Below are positions 36,421 to 45,970 of a DNA stretch of 62,371 nucleotides, one piece after another. The stretch's first letter is position 1. Each line of letters starts with the position of its first letter. Origin of the DNA: Runella sp. (lineage in GTDB: Bacteria > Bacteroidota > Bacteroidia > Cytophagales > Spirosomataceae); assembly GCA_023254175.1 (NCBI GenBank), contig JALQYJ010000093.1, positions 1 to 62,371 of the forward strand, given 5' to 3'. The translations under genes and the position numbers were made by a program. Under the pieces are notes generated by a model. It was given only the letters and a program-made list of their open reading frames with translations, searched no databases and was not told the origin of the DNA.

Positions 36421-36430
36421 GATTCACTCT

Positions 36431-36470
36431 AAGCTCCGTAGATGCGAAATGTTTTGCCTCTACGGAGCTT
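36431..36470 (+). terminator. Hairpin after the tricorn-like protease
   Basis: Inverted repeat AAGCTCCGTA / TACGGAGCTT with a 20-base loop starts 10 bases past the stop. There is no clear T tract, so it is a possible terminator or RNA-end stabiliser. Confidence 0.5.
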
Positions 36471-36624
36471 GTAAAAAGGATAAATCAGATTTTTTCTAGT
36501 AAGAGTTTGTCTATCTAAAGCTATTTGTATGTTGGCAACCTCTGCCGGGTAGCGTTTGCACAAAAAATTCTAATCTTTGCTCGAAACAGAGCTGCTCCCT
36601 AATACGCCCTCCCAATAGAATTGG

Positions 36625-36632
36625 TAACTTTA
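36625..36632 (+). promoter_or_regulatory. Candidate -7 box for uvrA (TAACTTTA)
   Basis: TAACTTTA followed by CGG differs from TAnnTTTG at the last base and lies 26 bases before the ATG at 36658. It supports the ATG rather than the TTG at 36643 as start. Confidence 0.4.
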
Positions 36633-36657
36633 CGGTTTCGTTTTGCGTTACCAATTC

Positions 36658-39510
36658 ATGGAAAACAATCAGCCTATTTTAACAGACATCGAACTCACAG
36701 GCCACGACCGCATTGAGGTTATGGGCGCTCGAGAACACAATTTAAAAAATATCGACGTTACCATTCCGCGAAATAAACTCGTGGTGGTGACGGGTATCAG
36801 CGGCAGTGGTAAATCATCGCTAGCGTTTGATACCATTTACGCCGAAGGCCAACGCCGCTACATGGAGAGCTTTTCGGCCTATGCCCGTGGTTTTTTGGGT
36901 GACATGGAGCGCCCCGACGTGGACAAAATCGAAGGGCTCAGTCCTGTCATTAGCATTGAGCAAAAAACTACCTCACGTAACCCCCGCTCTACGGTCGGGA
37001 CAGTAACAGAAATCTACGACTTTTTACGCCTTTTGTACGCCCGCGCAGGCGATGCTTACAGCTACGCCACGGGACGGCCAATGATTAAGCAGTCGCAAGA
37101 CCAAATCACCGACCAAATCATCGGTCAGTTTGAGAATCAAAAGTCTATCCTCCTCGCCCCTGTCGTCAAAGGGCGGAAAGGGCACTACCGCGAATTGTTT
37201 GTTCAAATTGCCAAACTAGGCTACACCAAAGTGCGGGTGGACGGTGAAGTACAGGACATTGCGCCCAAAATGCAGCTCGACCGTTACAAAATCCACGACA
37301 TCGAAATTGTTATTGATAGGTTGATTCCAAAAATAGAAGACCGCTTTCGATTGAGCCAATCGGTCGGGACTACTCTCAAACAAGGTAAGGGGGTGATGAT
37401 GCTTTTGGACGCGAAAAACCAAGTACATTATTTCTCCCAAAACCTCATGGACCCTGAGTCGGGCATTAGTTACGACGACCCCGCCCCCAACAGTTTTTCT
37501 TTCAACTCCCCTTACGGCTGGTGCCCTACGTGTCAAGGGCTGGGAGTGATTGAAGAGATTACGGAAGAAAGTATTATTCCCGATAAAACCCTCAGTCTCA
37601 GCAAGGGTGCTATCGCTCCCATCGGCGAGTACCGCGACTTATGGATATTCAAACAACTCGAAGTATTACTCAAACCTTACAAGATAAACCTCACTACTCC
37701 GATTGAGAAATTTCCTGCCGAGGCCATTGACATTATGCTCAACGGTACCGATGAGCCTGTACCCGTACCTTCCAAAAAGTACGAGGGCACCGAATGGAAC
37801 ACCAAATACGAGGGCATCATTCCGTTTTTGCGACGTCAGCAAGAAAACGGAACGGAGAAAATTCAAGAATGGCTCAAGGATTTTATGCACACCAATACCT
37901 GCCCCGATTGCAAAGGTGCTCGCTTGAAAAAAGAAGCACTTTGGTTTAAAATTGGGGATAAAAATATTGCCGAATTGGCCGAAGCAGACATTAGCGAGTT
38001 GAGCCGCTGGATGAACGACGGACTGGAAGAACGTATCACCGAACGTCAGCGGTTGATTGGCCGTGAAGTGATCAAGGAAATTCGGAAGCGAGTTGGCTTT
38101 TTATTGGACGTTGGCTTGGATTATTTAACGCTCAACCGTCCTTTGAAAACCCTTTCGGGTGGGGAAGCGCAACGCATTCGTCTGGCCACGCAAATCGGGA
38201 CGCAACTTACGGGCGTGCTTTACATCATGGATGAACCCAGCATTGGATTGCACCAACGCGACAACGTTCGTCTGATTGATTCATTGAAAAAACTACGGGA
38301 TTTGGGCAACACCGTCCTCGTCGTTGAGCACGACAAAGACATGATGCTCGAATCCGATTATATCCTCGACATCGGCCCAGGAGCAGGTCGACACGGCGGG
38401 CAAGTGGTAGGACACGGAACTCCCGCCGACTTTCTTAAAAACGGCTCTCTCACCTCTGACTTTTTGAGTGGCCGCTGCACCATCGAAATTCCCAAAAAAC
38501 GTCGCGCAGGAAACGGTAATGCCATTGTGTTGAAAGGTGCAACGGGGCATAACCTCAAGAATGTAACGCTCAAACTTCCGCTTGGCAAAATGGTCAGCGT
38601 AACGGGGGTGAGCGGCAGCGGCAAATCCTCCCTTATTCATGAGACGTTGTTCCCGATTCTAAATCGCCATTTTTACAATTCAAAACGCGAACCGTTACCG
38701 TTTAAAAGCATCGAAGGACTAGAGCATATCGACAAGGTGATTGAGGTGGACCAGTCACCAATTGGCCGCACGCCTCGCTCTAACCCTGCTACGTACACCA
38801 ACTTATTTTCGGAAGTCCGTACGTTGTTTGCCGAGCTTCCTGAAGCCAAAATTCGCGGTTACAAACCTGGACGTTTTTCGTTCAACGTAAAAGGAGGACG
38901 CTGTGAAGATTGTGAAGGCGCGGGAATGAAAAAAATCGAAATGGAGTTTTTGCCCGACGTTTACGTTGATTGTGATACGTGCAAAGGCAAACGCTTTAAC
39001 CGAGAAACGTTAGAAGTACGCTACAAAGGAAAATCCGTGGCCGATGTCCTCGATATGACGGTAGAACAAGCGCTAGAATTTTTTGAAAGTATTCCCAAAA
39101 TATACCGTAAAGTTCAGACCCTCAACGACGTAGGTTTGGGCTATATTACCCTTGGTCAACACGCCACTACACTGTCGGGAGGGGAAGCACAACGGGTAAA
39201 ATTGGCCGAAGAACTTTCTAAAAAAGATACAGGCAAAACGCTCTATATTTTGGACGAACCTACGACGGGGCTTCACTTTCAGGACATTAAGCATTTGCTC
39301 CATGTTTTAGATAAACTCGCCGACAAGGGAAATACGGTACTGATTATTGAGCATAATTTGGATGTCATCAAAGTATCAGACCACGTTATCGACCTTGGCC
39401 CCGAAGGTGGCAACGGCGGTGGGCGCATCATCGGCGAAGGCACGCCAGAGCAAGTAGCGAAGGTAAAGGAGAGCTTTACTGGAAAGTTTTTGAAAATGGA
39501 GTTGGAGTAA
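36658..39510 (+). CDS. uvrA: Excinuclease ABC subunit A
   Basis: 950 residues from the ATG at 36658 (MENNQPILTDIELTGHD). UvrA is the damage-recognition ATPase of nucleotide excision repair and loads UvrB on lesions. Two ABC modules: Walker A GISGSGKSS near residue 38 and GVSGSGKSS near 650; signatures LSGGEAQRIRLA and LSGGEAQRVKLA; Walker B VLYIMDEPSIGLH and TLYILDEPTTGLH. Zinc-binding Cys pairs CPTCQG / CPDCKG and CEDCEG / CDTCKG are all present, and the PRSTVGTVTEIYDFLRLLYAR segment is intact. All functional residues are normal, so this is a working gene. Transcribed singly. Confidence 0.98.
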   Translation: MENNQPILTDIELTGHDRIEVMGAREHNLKNIDVTIPRNKLVVVTGISGSGKSSLAFDTIYAEGQRRYMESFSAYARGFLGDMERPDVDKIEGLSPVISIEQKTTSRNPRSTVGTVTEIYDFLRLLYARAGDAYSYATGRPMIKQSQDQITDQIIGQFENQKSILLAPVVKGRKGHYRELFVQIAKLGYTKVRVDGEVQDIAPKMQLDRYKIHDIEIVIDRLIPKIEDRFRLSQSVGTTLKQGKGVMMLLDAKNQVHYFSQNLMDPESGISYDDPAPNSFSFNSPYGWCPTCQGLGVIEEITEESIIPDKTLSLSKGAIAPIGEYRDLWIFKQLEVLLKPYKINLTTPIEKFPAEAIDIMLNGTDEPVPVPSKKYEGTEWNTKYEGIIPFLRRQQENGTEKIQEWLKDFMHTNTCPDCKGARLKKEALWFKIGDKNIAELAEADISELSRWMNDGLEERITERQRLIGREVIKEIRKRVGFLLDVGLDYLTLNRPLKTLSGGEAQRIRLATQIGTQLTGVLYIMDEPSIGLHQRDNVRLIDSLKKLRDLGNTVLVVEHDKDMMLESDYILDIGPGAGRHGGQVVGHGTPADFLKNGSLTSDFLSGRCTIEIPKKRRAGNGNAIVLKGATGHNLKNVTLKLPLGKMVSVTGVSGSGKSSLIHETLFPILNRHFYNSKREPLPFKSIEGLEHIDKVIEVDQSPIGRTPRSNPATYTNLFSEVRTLFAELPEAKIRGYKPGRFSFNVKGGRCEDCEGAGMKKIEMEFLPDVYVDCDTCKGKRFNRETLEVRYKGKSVADVLDMTVEQALEFFESIPKIYRKVQTLNDVGLGYITLGQHATTLSGGEAQRVKLAEELSKKDTGKTLYILDEPTTGLHFQDIKHLLHVLDKLADKGNTVLIIEHNLDVIKVSDHVIDLGPEGGNGGGRIIGEGTPEQVAKVKESFTGKFLKMELE

Positions 39511-39676
39511 TTGTTGAGATAATCCTATGAAAATACAGTTTCATTTGTCAACTATTTTCAACTAATAATTGTACTTTGTATCCAAATTTTGCTTTATAAC
39601 GGGCTTTTATACCAAAAAACGATTTTCAAGTAGTAACTCCCTAATTATATCTCACTAACTACCCCTCTCACAACCA

Positions 39677-40786
39677 ATGAAACGTAGATTCCTTTGCTGT
39701 TTACTGGCTTTTGTGCACATCACGCTTTTTGCTCAAAAAGTTGATTTAGACCGTTTTTCCTTTGATTATAGTTATCTAAAACTTCCCAAAGAATTTATCG
39801 AGCCCAATAAACGTACGTTTGGCGTGCGAGTCGAAACGGCTAGGAGTATTGGAGTGGTGACCGATGTAAATCTTATTCATGACCGAATTCAAGTGGGAGG
39901 CTTTGAACGCGTTACTCAAAACCCTACCGTAGGCGTCGAAATTCGATTCAATAGCTTCAAAATTTTAGGGTACGAAATTAAAGAACGGGTAGAGGAGAAA
40001 AAAGATAAAGACGGTAAAATCACCGAACGTAAAGTGTACTATTGGGCAGAGGTAAATTACAGTTCAGAAGGCGATTATGCTATTATTGGCCCTCGCACGC
40101 CGAACCAAAAACAAACCGAAGCTCAAGCCAAAGAAATGGAGAAAAACCGCTTTTTGCAACAAGCCAATGTCTCCAATGAATCGAACAAAGTGATGTCGGG
40201 TTCGACGGGGACGTTCAAGCAAATGTACAAAACGAGCGAGTTTAAAAACTCTATGGATGTCCGTGATTATTACCGCGACAATCAAGTGTTGATTCGCGAA
40301 GAGATTACGCGGGCGTGGGTGAACAGTACCATCTCTACCGTTAATCAGCAACTCTCTAGCTTATACGGTTTTGACGAAACCAAAGGTCGCGACTTTTTGT
40401 GGATTTTGGATTCAAAAAGCCACCCCGAATACCCTATTCAACAAGAAGCTATCAAAGCCATAAAACAGCTAATGGCCGAAATGTCAGCGTTTCGTGGCAT
40501 TAAGGTTCTTGAAAAGAACCTTGGCCCCGTGATGTCTTATTTTGAAGAACTTAAAGGTAAATATAAAGGAAGCGATAAACGTGAGCAAAAGATGCGGTAT
40601 TCGGCCTACTACAATTTGGCAAAGCTGTATTACCTCTTAGATCGCCCCGACGATTCGGAAAAAGAAGCCCTTGGACTCATCCAAAATGGTTTTGATACCA
40701 GCGATGGCGAACAGTTTGTGCGCATGGCTAAAGTCCTCCGTGAAGACCTCAACCGTCAAAGAATGGACACTCGCCACTTTGACTAA
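39677..40786 (+). CDS. Secreted protein of unknown function
   Basis: 369 residues with a signal peptide (MKRRFLCCLLAFVHITLFAQ). I do not recognise a family. The first half is beta-rich (DFDYSYLKLPKEFIEP-like strands, then NSFKILGYEIKERVEEKKD) and the second is mainly helical (ITRAWVNSTISTVNQQLSSLYG; RYSAYYNLAKLYYLLDRPDDSEKEAL) with the spacing of tetratricopeptide-like helices. This suggests an envelope protein with a TPR-like protein-binding part. The gene is alone and ends at a strong shared terminator. Confidence 0.85.
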   Translation: MKRRFLCCLLAFVHITLFAQKVDLDRFSFDYSYLKLPKEFIEPNKRTFGVRVETARSIGVVTDVNLIHDRIQVGGFERVTQNPTVGVEIRFNSFKILGYEIKERVEEKKDKDGKITERKVYYWAEVNYSSEGDYAIIGPRTPNQKQTEAQAKEMEKNRFLQQANVSNESNKVMSGSTGTFKQMYKTSEFKNSMDVRDYYRDNQVLIREEITRAWVNSTISTVNQQLSSLYGFDETKGRDFLWILDSKSHPEYPIQQEAIKAIKQLMAEMSAFRGIKVLEKNLGPVMSYFEELKGKYKGSDKREQKMRYSAYYNLAKLYYLLDRPDDSEKEALGLIQNGFDTSDGEQFVRMAKVLREDLNRQRMDTRHFD

Positions 40787-40794
40787 GTTATTTT

Positions 40795-40831
40795 CATAGC
40801 AGTCGCTCGGCTCTACCGAGTGACTGCTATG
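40795..40831. terminator. Bidirectional terminator
   Basis: Long, nearly perfect inverted repeat (CATAGCAGTCGCTCGG / CCGAGTGACTGCTATG) with a 5-base loop between the preceding secreted-protein gene and the relic on the other strand. Confidence 0.8.
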
Positions 40832-40845
40832 AATCGGTCTAGCCA

Positions 40846-41710
40846 CTATTTCCTCTTCTCTAGGCTGTCAATCCACTGCTCAAGCACTACGCCTTCTTTA
40901 TGAATACTCACTCGGCCAATTTTGGGCATCATTACGCCCGGGTGCACCGAATTCATGCGGTAGATAAGAATGGATTCTTTTCCTTTTCCTGGGTTGATAT
41001 CAAATAGGTAAGAGCCTGCTCCCATCCCCACTGCTACGGGCGACTTCAACACTTCCCAATGAAACGGGTCTTTTTCTTCGTAATTTAGGTACAAACCCGA
41101 CGTAGAAGCGGGGCGATTGGCATGATGACAATGCCCACAGTTCACGTCCAAATACGACCGCGCACGGTCATTGAGCGACGCCTTTGCTTCATTTATGCCC
41201 ACCAAAGGGACAATTTTAGCAATGTCTTCCGATTTGGCCTTCAGATACCCCACTTTTTGCCAGCGCGCCAAAGTGAGAAACTTCGCATTTTTCTACCAAT
41301 ACATTTTTGCATTGAACGGGATAAATGCCGTAAGTACCGTTTTTAGAGTTTTTATCGTTGGTTCAATTGGTGTTCACCGCGCGAAACGTGATGCTGTTGC
41401 AATGTTGCGTTTTGATGCAATCCCCGGGCGCGTCCATAACGGTAAAATCTTACAGCGTAATGCCATCGCCCGCAATTTTCACCCCTTCGCCTCCCGTTTT
41501 GATATTTTTAAAGGACAATACAGTATTGTACATTCCCGCCCCTTTGATCGTTACTTTATTGACTTTATCCAAAATCAACTGGGTATTCATTTCGTAAAAG
41601 CCTTCGGGAATTTCAATCGTCTCACCTTCTTTTGCTTCAATAAACTTTGCAACCAGCGCCTCCATTTGTTCGGGCGTGGCCTTTGGCAAAGAGGCAATGT
41701 CTAGCTTGCT
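40846..41710 (-). pseudogene. Relic joining the start of a parallel beta-helix gene to the end of a diheme-protein gene
   Basis: Reading down the minus strand: SKLDIASLPKATPEQMEALV, then beta-helix sequence to KIAGDGITL, a TAA stop, DFTVMDAPGDCIKTQHCNSI, a TGA stop (where relatives have Trp), then NGTYGIYPVQCKNVLVEKCE. This is the N-terminal part of a TIGR03805-type parallel beta-helix protein. At about 41285 it switches, one frame over, to ARWQKVGYLKAKSEDI ... SYLDVNCGHCHHANRPASTS ... MNSVHPGVMMPKIGR, the C-terminal 140 residues of the TIGR03806/HNE_0200 heme-protein family (CGHCH heme motif). These two families are normally adjacent genes, so one internal deletion plus two stops explains the whole segment. 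No signal peptide remains. Confidence 0.75.
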
Positions 41711-41860
41711 TTTTTGGGTTTCTAGCGTTCGGCGGCATTTTGTGTTTGTAGTTCTTTGATGTAAGTATCGCTATTCATCAAATAATGCTCCGCAATCATA
41801 CGCCCCAAACCACACCACTACCTCTTCGGTTTGTTCATTGAGCTAATATTCTCGAACGCA
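41711..41860 (-). other. Unrecognised coding fragment beside the relic
   Basis: On the minus strand a short open stretch reads MIAEHYLMNSDTYIKELQT and NAAER before a TAG near 41733, preceded in another frame by QTEEVVVWFG. The texture looks protein-like but it is too short and broken to assign; it may be another gene tail caught in the same deletion. Confidence 0.3.
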
Positions 41861-41910
41861 TCCTTTTACGACAAACGAAATCACATCATTTGCCGATTTT
41901 TAATTCCTAT

Positions 41911-41945
41911 TCCCGCTACCGAAAACTCAAACTTTCGGCAGCGGG
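41911..41945 (-). terminator. Terminator downstream of the DUF6807/PVC-dehydrogenase gene
   Basis: A strong stem (TCCCGCTGCCGAAAG / CTTTCGGTAGCGGGA-like with one mismatch) begins 8 bases past the stop; an A/T-rich stretch follows on the minus strand. Confidence 0.6.
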
Positions 41946-41952
41946 AGTATCT

Positions 41953-44900
41953 TTACTTCTTCGCTTGTTTTTCACCTTTCACCGACCGCAGGTACTTGAC
42001 CAAATCCAGCACTTCCTGCTCCGACAAGTTGTCGAACAAACCGACGGGCATCAGCGACGTGGGCATTACCTCCCGCGACTGAATGGCGGATTTGTTGACA
42101 ATCACAGCATCCTGCCCCACAACGCGCATCGTTAACTGACGCTCGTTTTCAGCGATGACGTTGCCTGAGTACGTGCGCCCGTCACGGGTAGTGACGACGA
42201 CGAGCTTGTAATCGTCCTGAATTTCGCCGCTGGGGTTCAGCACGTTAAACAACAGGTAGTCGAGGCTGACGCGATTAGAGCCTGTTAAATCGGGACCAAT
42301 GTTACCGCCTTTGCCGTACATTTTGTGGCAGCTTCCGCACGTCCGCTGAAAGACTACCTCGCCTTTCACGGGATTGGCCGTCGCAACGGCTTTTTCGGTA
42401 ATCATGCGCTGGTATTTAGCGTACGATTTTTCCAGCGATGGCTCTTGCTCAATCGGCCCCCACACTTCGATGAATCCGCTACCAACCACCCGCAGTAACT
42501 GCCGCGCAGCATACGGGGGCACGTCCCGCTTAGGGATGACCTGATTTTTAAGGGCTTGTGTCAACTGCCAACCGTATTTTGGCCGCGACGAAAGGGTCTG
42601 GATGGCGTATTGTTTCTCGGCCGCCGTAAAGTCTTTGTAATTCGAAATCAGCAACTTTGCCAACGGTTCTTTGTCATAATCGGCAATGGCTCGAATCACA
42701 TCCAAACGCAGCTTAGGTTCGTTGAGCAGGTCAGGTATTTCGACAATCAGTTCCTCGCGCTTGCGGACGGCAATGGTCTGTAACGCCTGCTGACGCTGTA
42801 CCAGCGGTGCATTTTTGTTTTTGAGCGTCACCATCGACTTCTGCGTGGCTTCAGTATCGCCAAAACGTTGGGCAATCTGTAACGCTAGTTGGGAGGTTTC
42901 ACCCCCACTCTGTTTTAGTTTAGCGTACAACCCCAACCAGTTGGTGGGCGCTTTGAGGTCAAAACGACCTTCCAGCCCATCGCGCATCCCTTCCAGCATA
43001 CTGATGACATTTAGCTTTGGCAAAGTTTGGAGCTTTGCCAAAGTTCCCACTACGCTTTCTGGCGCATTGGCATCAATCAACCGACGGGCTACATATTTTG
43101 AAACCAGCGGAATCTGCGCCTGAGCAGCCAACTCCAGCGCCCGTTGCGGATTAGTTTTTACCAGTGGTTCTAGTCCGAACCAAATCATTTTAGGCAAATT
43201 GTGGTCTTCGTTGTCTTCGCCGTGACGGGACAATTGCTCCGCGATTTTCCACGCCGTTTCAGTATCCACCCGTTGTAGGGCCGATGCCAGGTACAACCGA
43301 ACGACGGGCGAAGGGTCGTCTTTGGCCATTTTTGCAAATGCAGCCAATGCCGCCGTACCAGAGGCTTTGTCTTCGCACAACAACTGAATCGCCCACGCCC
43401 GCACATACTCGTCCTTATCCGCCAGCGATGCCTGCAACTCCTTAATCGACAATCGGTTGGTCACGTACAATGCCCACATCCCCCGAAGACGAAGATCGGG
43501 ATTGGTGTTTTGCTGAAAAATTGTCTGGAGTTCCATTACCGCATCGGCAGCAATGCTTCCTTTGACGGCCCGTGCCTGCAAAATCACCCGTGCACGGCGT
43601 GCGTGCCAGTCGCTCGGACTAGTTTGCAAGATGGCGAGTTGTTTATCCGTTAGTTTTGATAAATCATCGTAGCGGCCGTCCCAGTTTTTGGCTAGTGATT
43701 CTTTAGGCATAATTCGAAAAATTCGTCCCGTTTCGCCGTTCACCACCTCCTTGCCGCAAATGTCGGCATCGTGCCAGTCGAGCACATACAGCCCGCCATC
43801 AGGCCCAACTTCCATGCTAAATCCTACCCACTGGGCATTATTTGCCATCAAGAGTTCATCGCCGTGTTTGGCCACAAACCCCGACCCACGCGGCACTAGC
43901 ACATCCGATAAAACGGCGTGTTCATGAATATTAGCCATAAAAATACGCCCTTTGTGTTCTTCAGGAAAAGCGTCCGACTGATACACCCGCGCCCCGCCGT
44001 GGGCCGAGCGGTGGCTGTGGTCAGCAATGGTTCGTATGTCGCTGTACATATAAGGGTTAAAATGCTGCCCCCCCTGACGATGGTAAATCCCGCCCAGAAT
44101 GATGTGCCACATGTGTGGAATCACGCAGGCGCTGATAAATAGCTGACCTTTGGCGTTATAGTCAATTCCCCACGGATTGCTGAACCCATGCGCCACCACT
44201 TCAAACTTGTCTTTAGTCGGGTGATAACGCCACACCCCGCCGTTGATGTCCACGCCTTCGCCTTGCAACAAGTCTTCGGGAAACGGATCTTTGTGACGAT
44301 ACAGTTTACCTTTCCCTTGGGGCTTACGCACTTTCGACGGCGTCGCAAATCCCTGACAGCCATACAACCAGCCATCAGGCCCCCAATGCAGGCTGTTCAG
44401 CGTTTCGTGACGGTCGCGGATACCCCAGCCCGTTAACCGCACCTCAATATCGTTCATATCGGCCATATCGTCATGGTTGCGGTCGGGCACAAAGAGCAAG
44501 TTTGGCGGAGCGCCTAGAAACAACCCATCGAAGCCCACCGCCATAGCCGCAGGAAAGGCAATACCTTCCAAAAACACCTTTTTAGTGTCGGCCACGCCGT
44601 CGTGATTGGTATCTTCAAGAATCAGAATACGGCTATTACCAGCATTGGAAAAACCACTCCCCCGCGATTCATAATCACGGTTTTCGGCCACCCAAAGGCG
44701 GCCACGGTCGTCCCAACAAAAGGCCATTGGCTGCGTCATCATCGGTTCCGACGCCCACGTATTTACTTTAAAGCCTTCCTTCAACGTCATGTTAGCGATG
44801 GCTTCTTCGGGGGTAAGAAATTTAGCATCGCGTCCCTCTTGTTGCGCAATTCCCCACAACGAATACATCATTTCCTGCCCGCTGTAGTCGCTCCACGTGT

Positions 44901-45795
44901 TGTTCATTTTCACGTCGTTGAGCTCGCCCGTATAAATTACCAACTGGTGTTTGATTACCTCCACTTTACCTTTCGGAATCTGCCAGTCGCTCAGGCGCGC
45001 TTTGGCGGGGCCAATTCCCAGTTGACCATCTACCCGCCAATGTTGCGGAAAGCCTTTGTTTTCGGGGTGGTCGAGCACCGCAATGTGCGCCCAATCGGAA
45101 CGACCTTCAATCTGCATTCCTACATCGACCCAGCCCGCGCGCTGTCCCTCTGCCTTGTCATTTTTCTGGCGAGCCGCATTAACAACCTCTCCTTTGATAC
45201 CCTGCTTCCACGGCATCCGTATAAACAGCCCGCCGTAGTCGTACTTACCGATGGTGACGTCGGTTTGGGCTTCTCCCGCCCATTCTAAGTCCAGCAAATA
45301 GCGCCCATCCTGCTCCCGCATGACCCACGTTTGGGTTTCGGTCAATACGGCATTGCCCTTGTCGTCGAGCAAGTCATACACCGTTTCCCATTTCACTTCC
45401 GTGCCCTGAGCTTTAATAACTTTAGCCGAAACTTTGCGCCAATAATCGCCTTCGGGATGATGGAAATAATCGCGGCCGTTGACCCGCGTAAAACCCCAGT
45501 AAATACCCGTTTGGTGTTTGTGATGGCCCGGGCTATACTCCGTTAGAATTCCTTTACCATCAGGAGCCACAATGGGGTGGAGATAGGGGCGATGGTTAGT
45601 TTTTACATTTTGTACAAGTATTGACTCTTTTATACCCAAACGATGAACCGAAATTGTCGAGTTTTTCGAGTCATACATCGCATGTAATACCGATTTTTTG
45701 AGTGGGGTCTTTACACTCTGTTTTTCTTTTGGCACAAATGCCAATCCTCCTAAAAGGCATAGAAGGACAACCAAAACCGTAGGCAATTTCTTCAT
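41953..45795 (-). CDS. DUF6807 / PVC-type dehydrogenase / HEAT / cytochrome c fusion protein
   Basis: 1280 residues from the ATG at 45795 (MKKLPTVLVVLLCLLGGLAFV, signal peptide); an upstream ATG adds 12 residues of no signal character. Domain order: DUF6807 (about 50-330; HPIVAPDGKGILTEYSPGHHKHQTGIYWGF), a PVC-type membrane-bound-dehydrogenase beta-propeller (about 345-760; FCWDDRGRLWVAENRDYESRG, NGGVWRYHPTKDKFE, VLDWHDADICG), HEAT-like repeats (about 770-1100), and a C-terminal heme domain with CGSCH near 1153 (GEVVFQRTCGSCHKMYGKGGN) and Met-bearing VMPTSLMPVGLFDNLS. Likely a periplasmic redox enzyme for sugar derivatives; the reaction is unknown. The gene is single, bounded by a terminator. 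Confidence 0.92.
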   Translation of the reverse strand: MKKLPTVLVVLLCLLGGLAFVPKEKQSVKTPLKKSVLHAMYDSKNSTISVHRLGIKESILVQNVKTNHRPYLHPIVAPDGKGILTEYSPGHHKHQTGIYWGFTRVNGRDYFHHPEGDYWRKVSAKVIKAQGTEVKWETVYDLLDDKGNAVLTETQTWVMREQDGRYLLDLEWAGEAQTDVTIGKYDYGGLFIRMPWKQGIKGEVVNAARQKNDKAEGQRAGWVDVGMQIEGRSDWAHIAVLDHPENKGFPQHWRVDGQLGIGPAKARLSDWQIPKGKVEVIKHQLVIYTGELNDVKMNNTWSDYSGQEMMYSLWGIAQQEGRDAKFLTPEEAIANMTLKEGFKVNTWASEPMMTQPMAFCWDDRGRLWVAENRDYESRGSGFSNAGNSRILILEDTNHDGVADTKKVFLEGIAFPAAMAVGFDGLFLGAPPNLLFVPDRNHDDMADMNDIEVRLTGWGIRDRHETLNSLHWGPDGWLYGCQGFATPSKVRKPQGKGKLYRHKDPFPEDLLQGEGVDINGGVWRYHPTKDKFEVVAHGFSNPWGIDYNAKGQLFISACVIPHMWHIILGGIYHRQGGQHFNPYMYSDIRTIADHSHRSAHGGARVYQSDAFPEEHKGRIFMANIHEHAVLSDVLVPRGSGFVAKHGDELLMANNAQWVGFSMEVGPDGGLYVLDWHDADICGKEVVNGETGRIFRIMPKESLAKNWDGRYDDLSKLTDKQLAILQTSPSDWHARRARVILQARAVKGSIAADAVMELQTIFQQNTNPDLRLRGMWALYVTNRLSIKELQASLADKDEYVRAWAIQLLCEDKASGTAALAAFAKMAKDDPSPVVRLYLASALQRVDTETAWKIAEQLSRHGEDNEDHNLPKMIWFGLEPLVKTNPQRALELAAQAQIPLVSKYVARRLIDANAPESVVGTLAKLQTLPKLNVISMLEGMRDGLEGRFDLKAPTNWLGLYAKLKQSGGETSQLALQIAQRFGDTEATQKSMVTLKNKNAPLVQRQQALQTIAVRKREELIVEIPDLLNEPKLRLDVIRAIADYDKEPLAKLLISNYKDFTAAEKQYAIQTLSSRPKYGWQLTQALKNQVIPKRDVPPYAARQLLRVVGSGFIEVWGPIEQEPSLEKSYAKYQRMITEKAVATANPVKGEVVFQRTCGSCHKMYGKGGNIGPDLTGSNRVSLDYLLFNVLNPSGEIQDDYKLVVVTTRDGRTYSGNVIAENERQLTMRVVGQDAVIVNKSAIQSREVMPTSLMPVGLFDNLSEQEVLDLVKYLRSVKGEKQAKK

Positions 45796-45970
45796 TTTTA
45801 TTGATTTATGACTATTTATTCTAAAAAGCATACAAACCTCAAATATTCCTTCATCAGAGCATTGTTATTTTCAAACAATTATGTTTGATACAATACTGGT
45901 TTTTAATGAAGGCCGAAAAGAGGCATATACCAAAGTTAGCTCATGGCTCATCAACATACCATTCATTACC

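Noticed and set aside
41171-41704. 177-codon plus-strand frame across the beta-helix/heme relic
   Set aside because: The other strand carries recognisable family sequence through stops; this frame has none.
44602-45288. 228-codon frame opposite the DUF6807 fusion gene
   Set aside because: Antisense shadow of a clearly coding region with no family marks.
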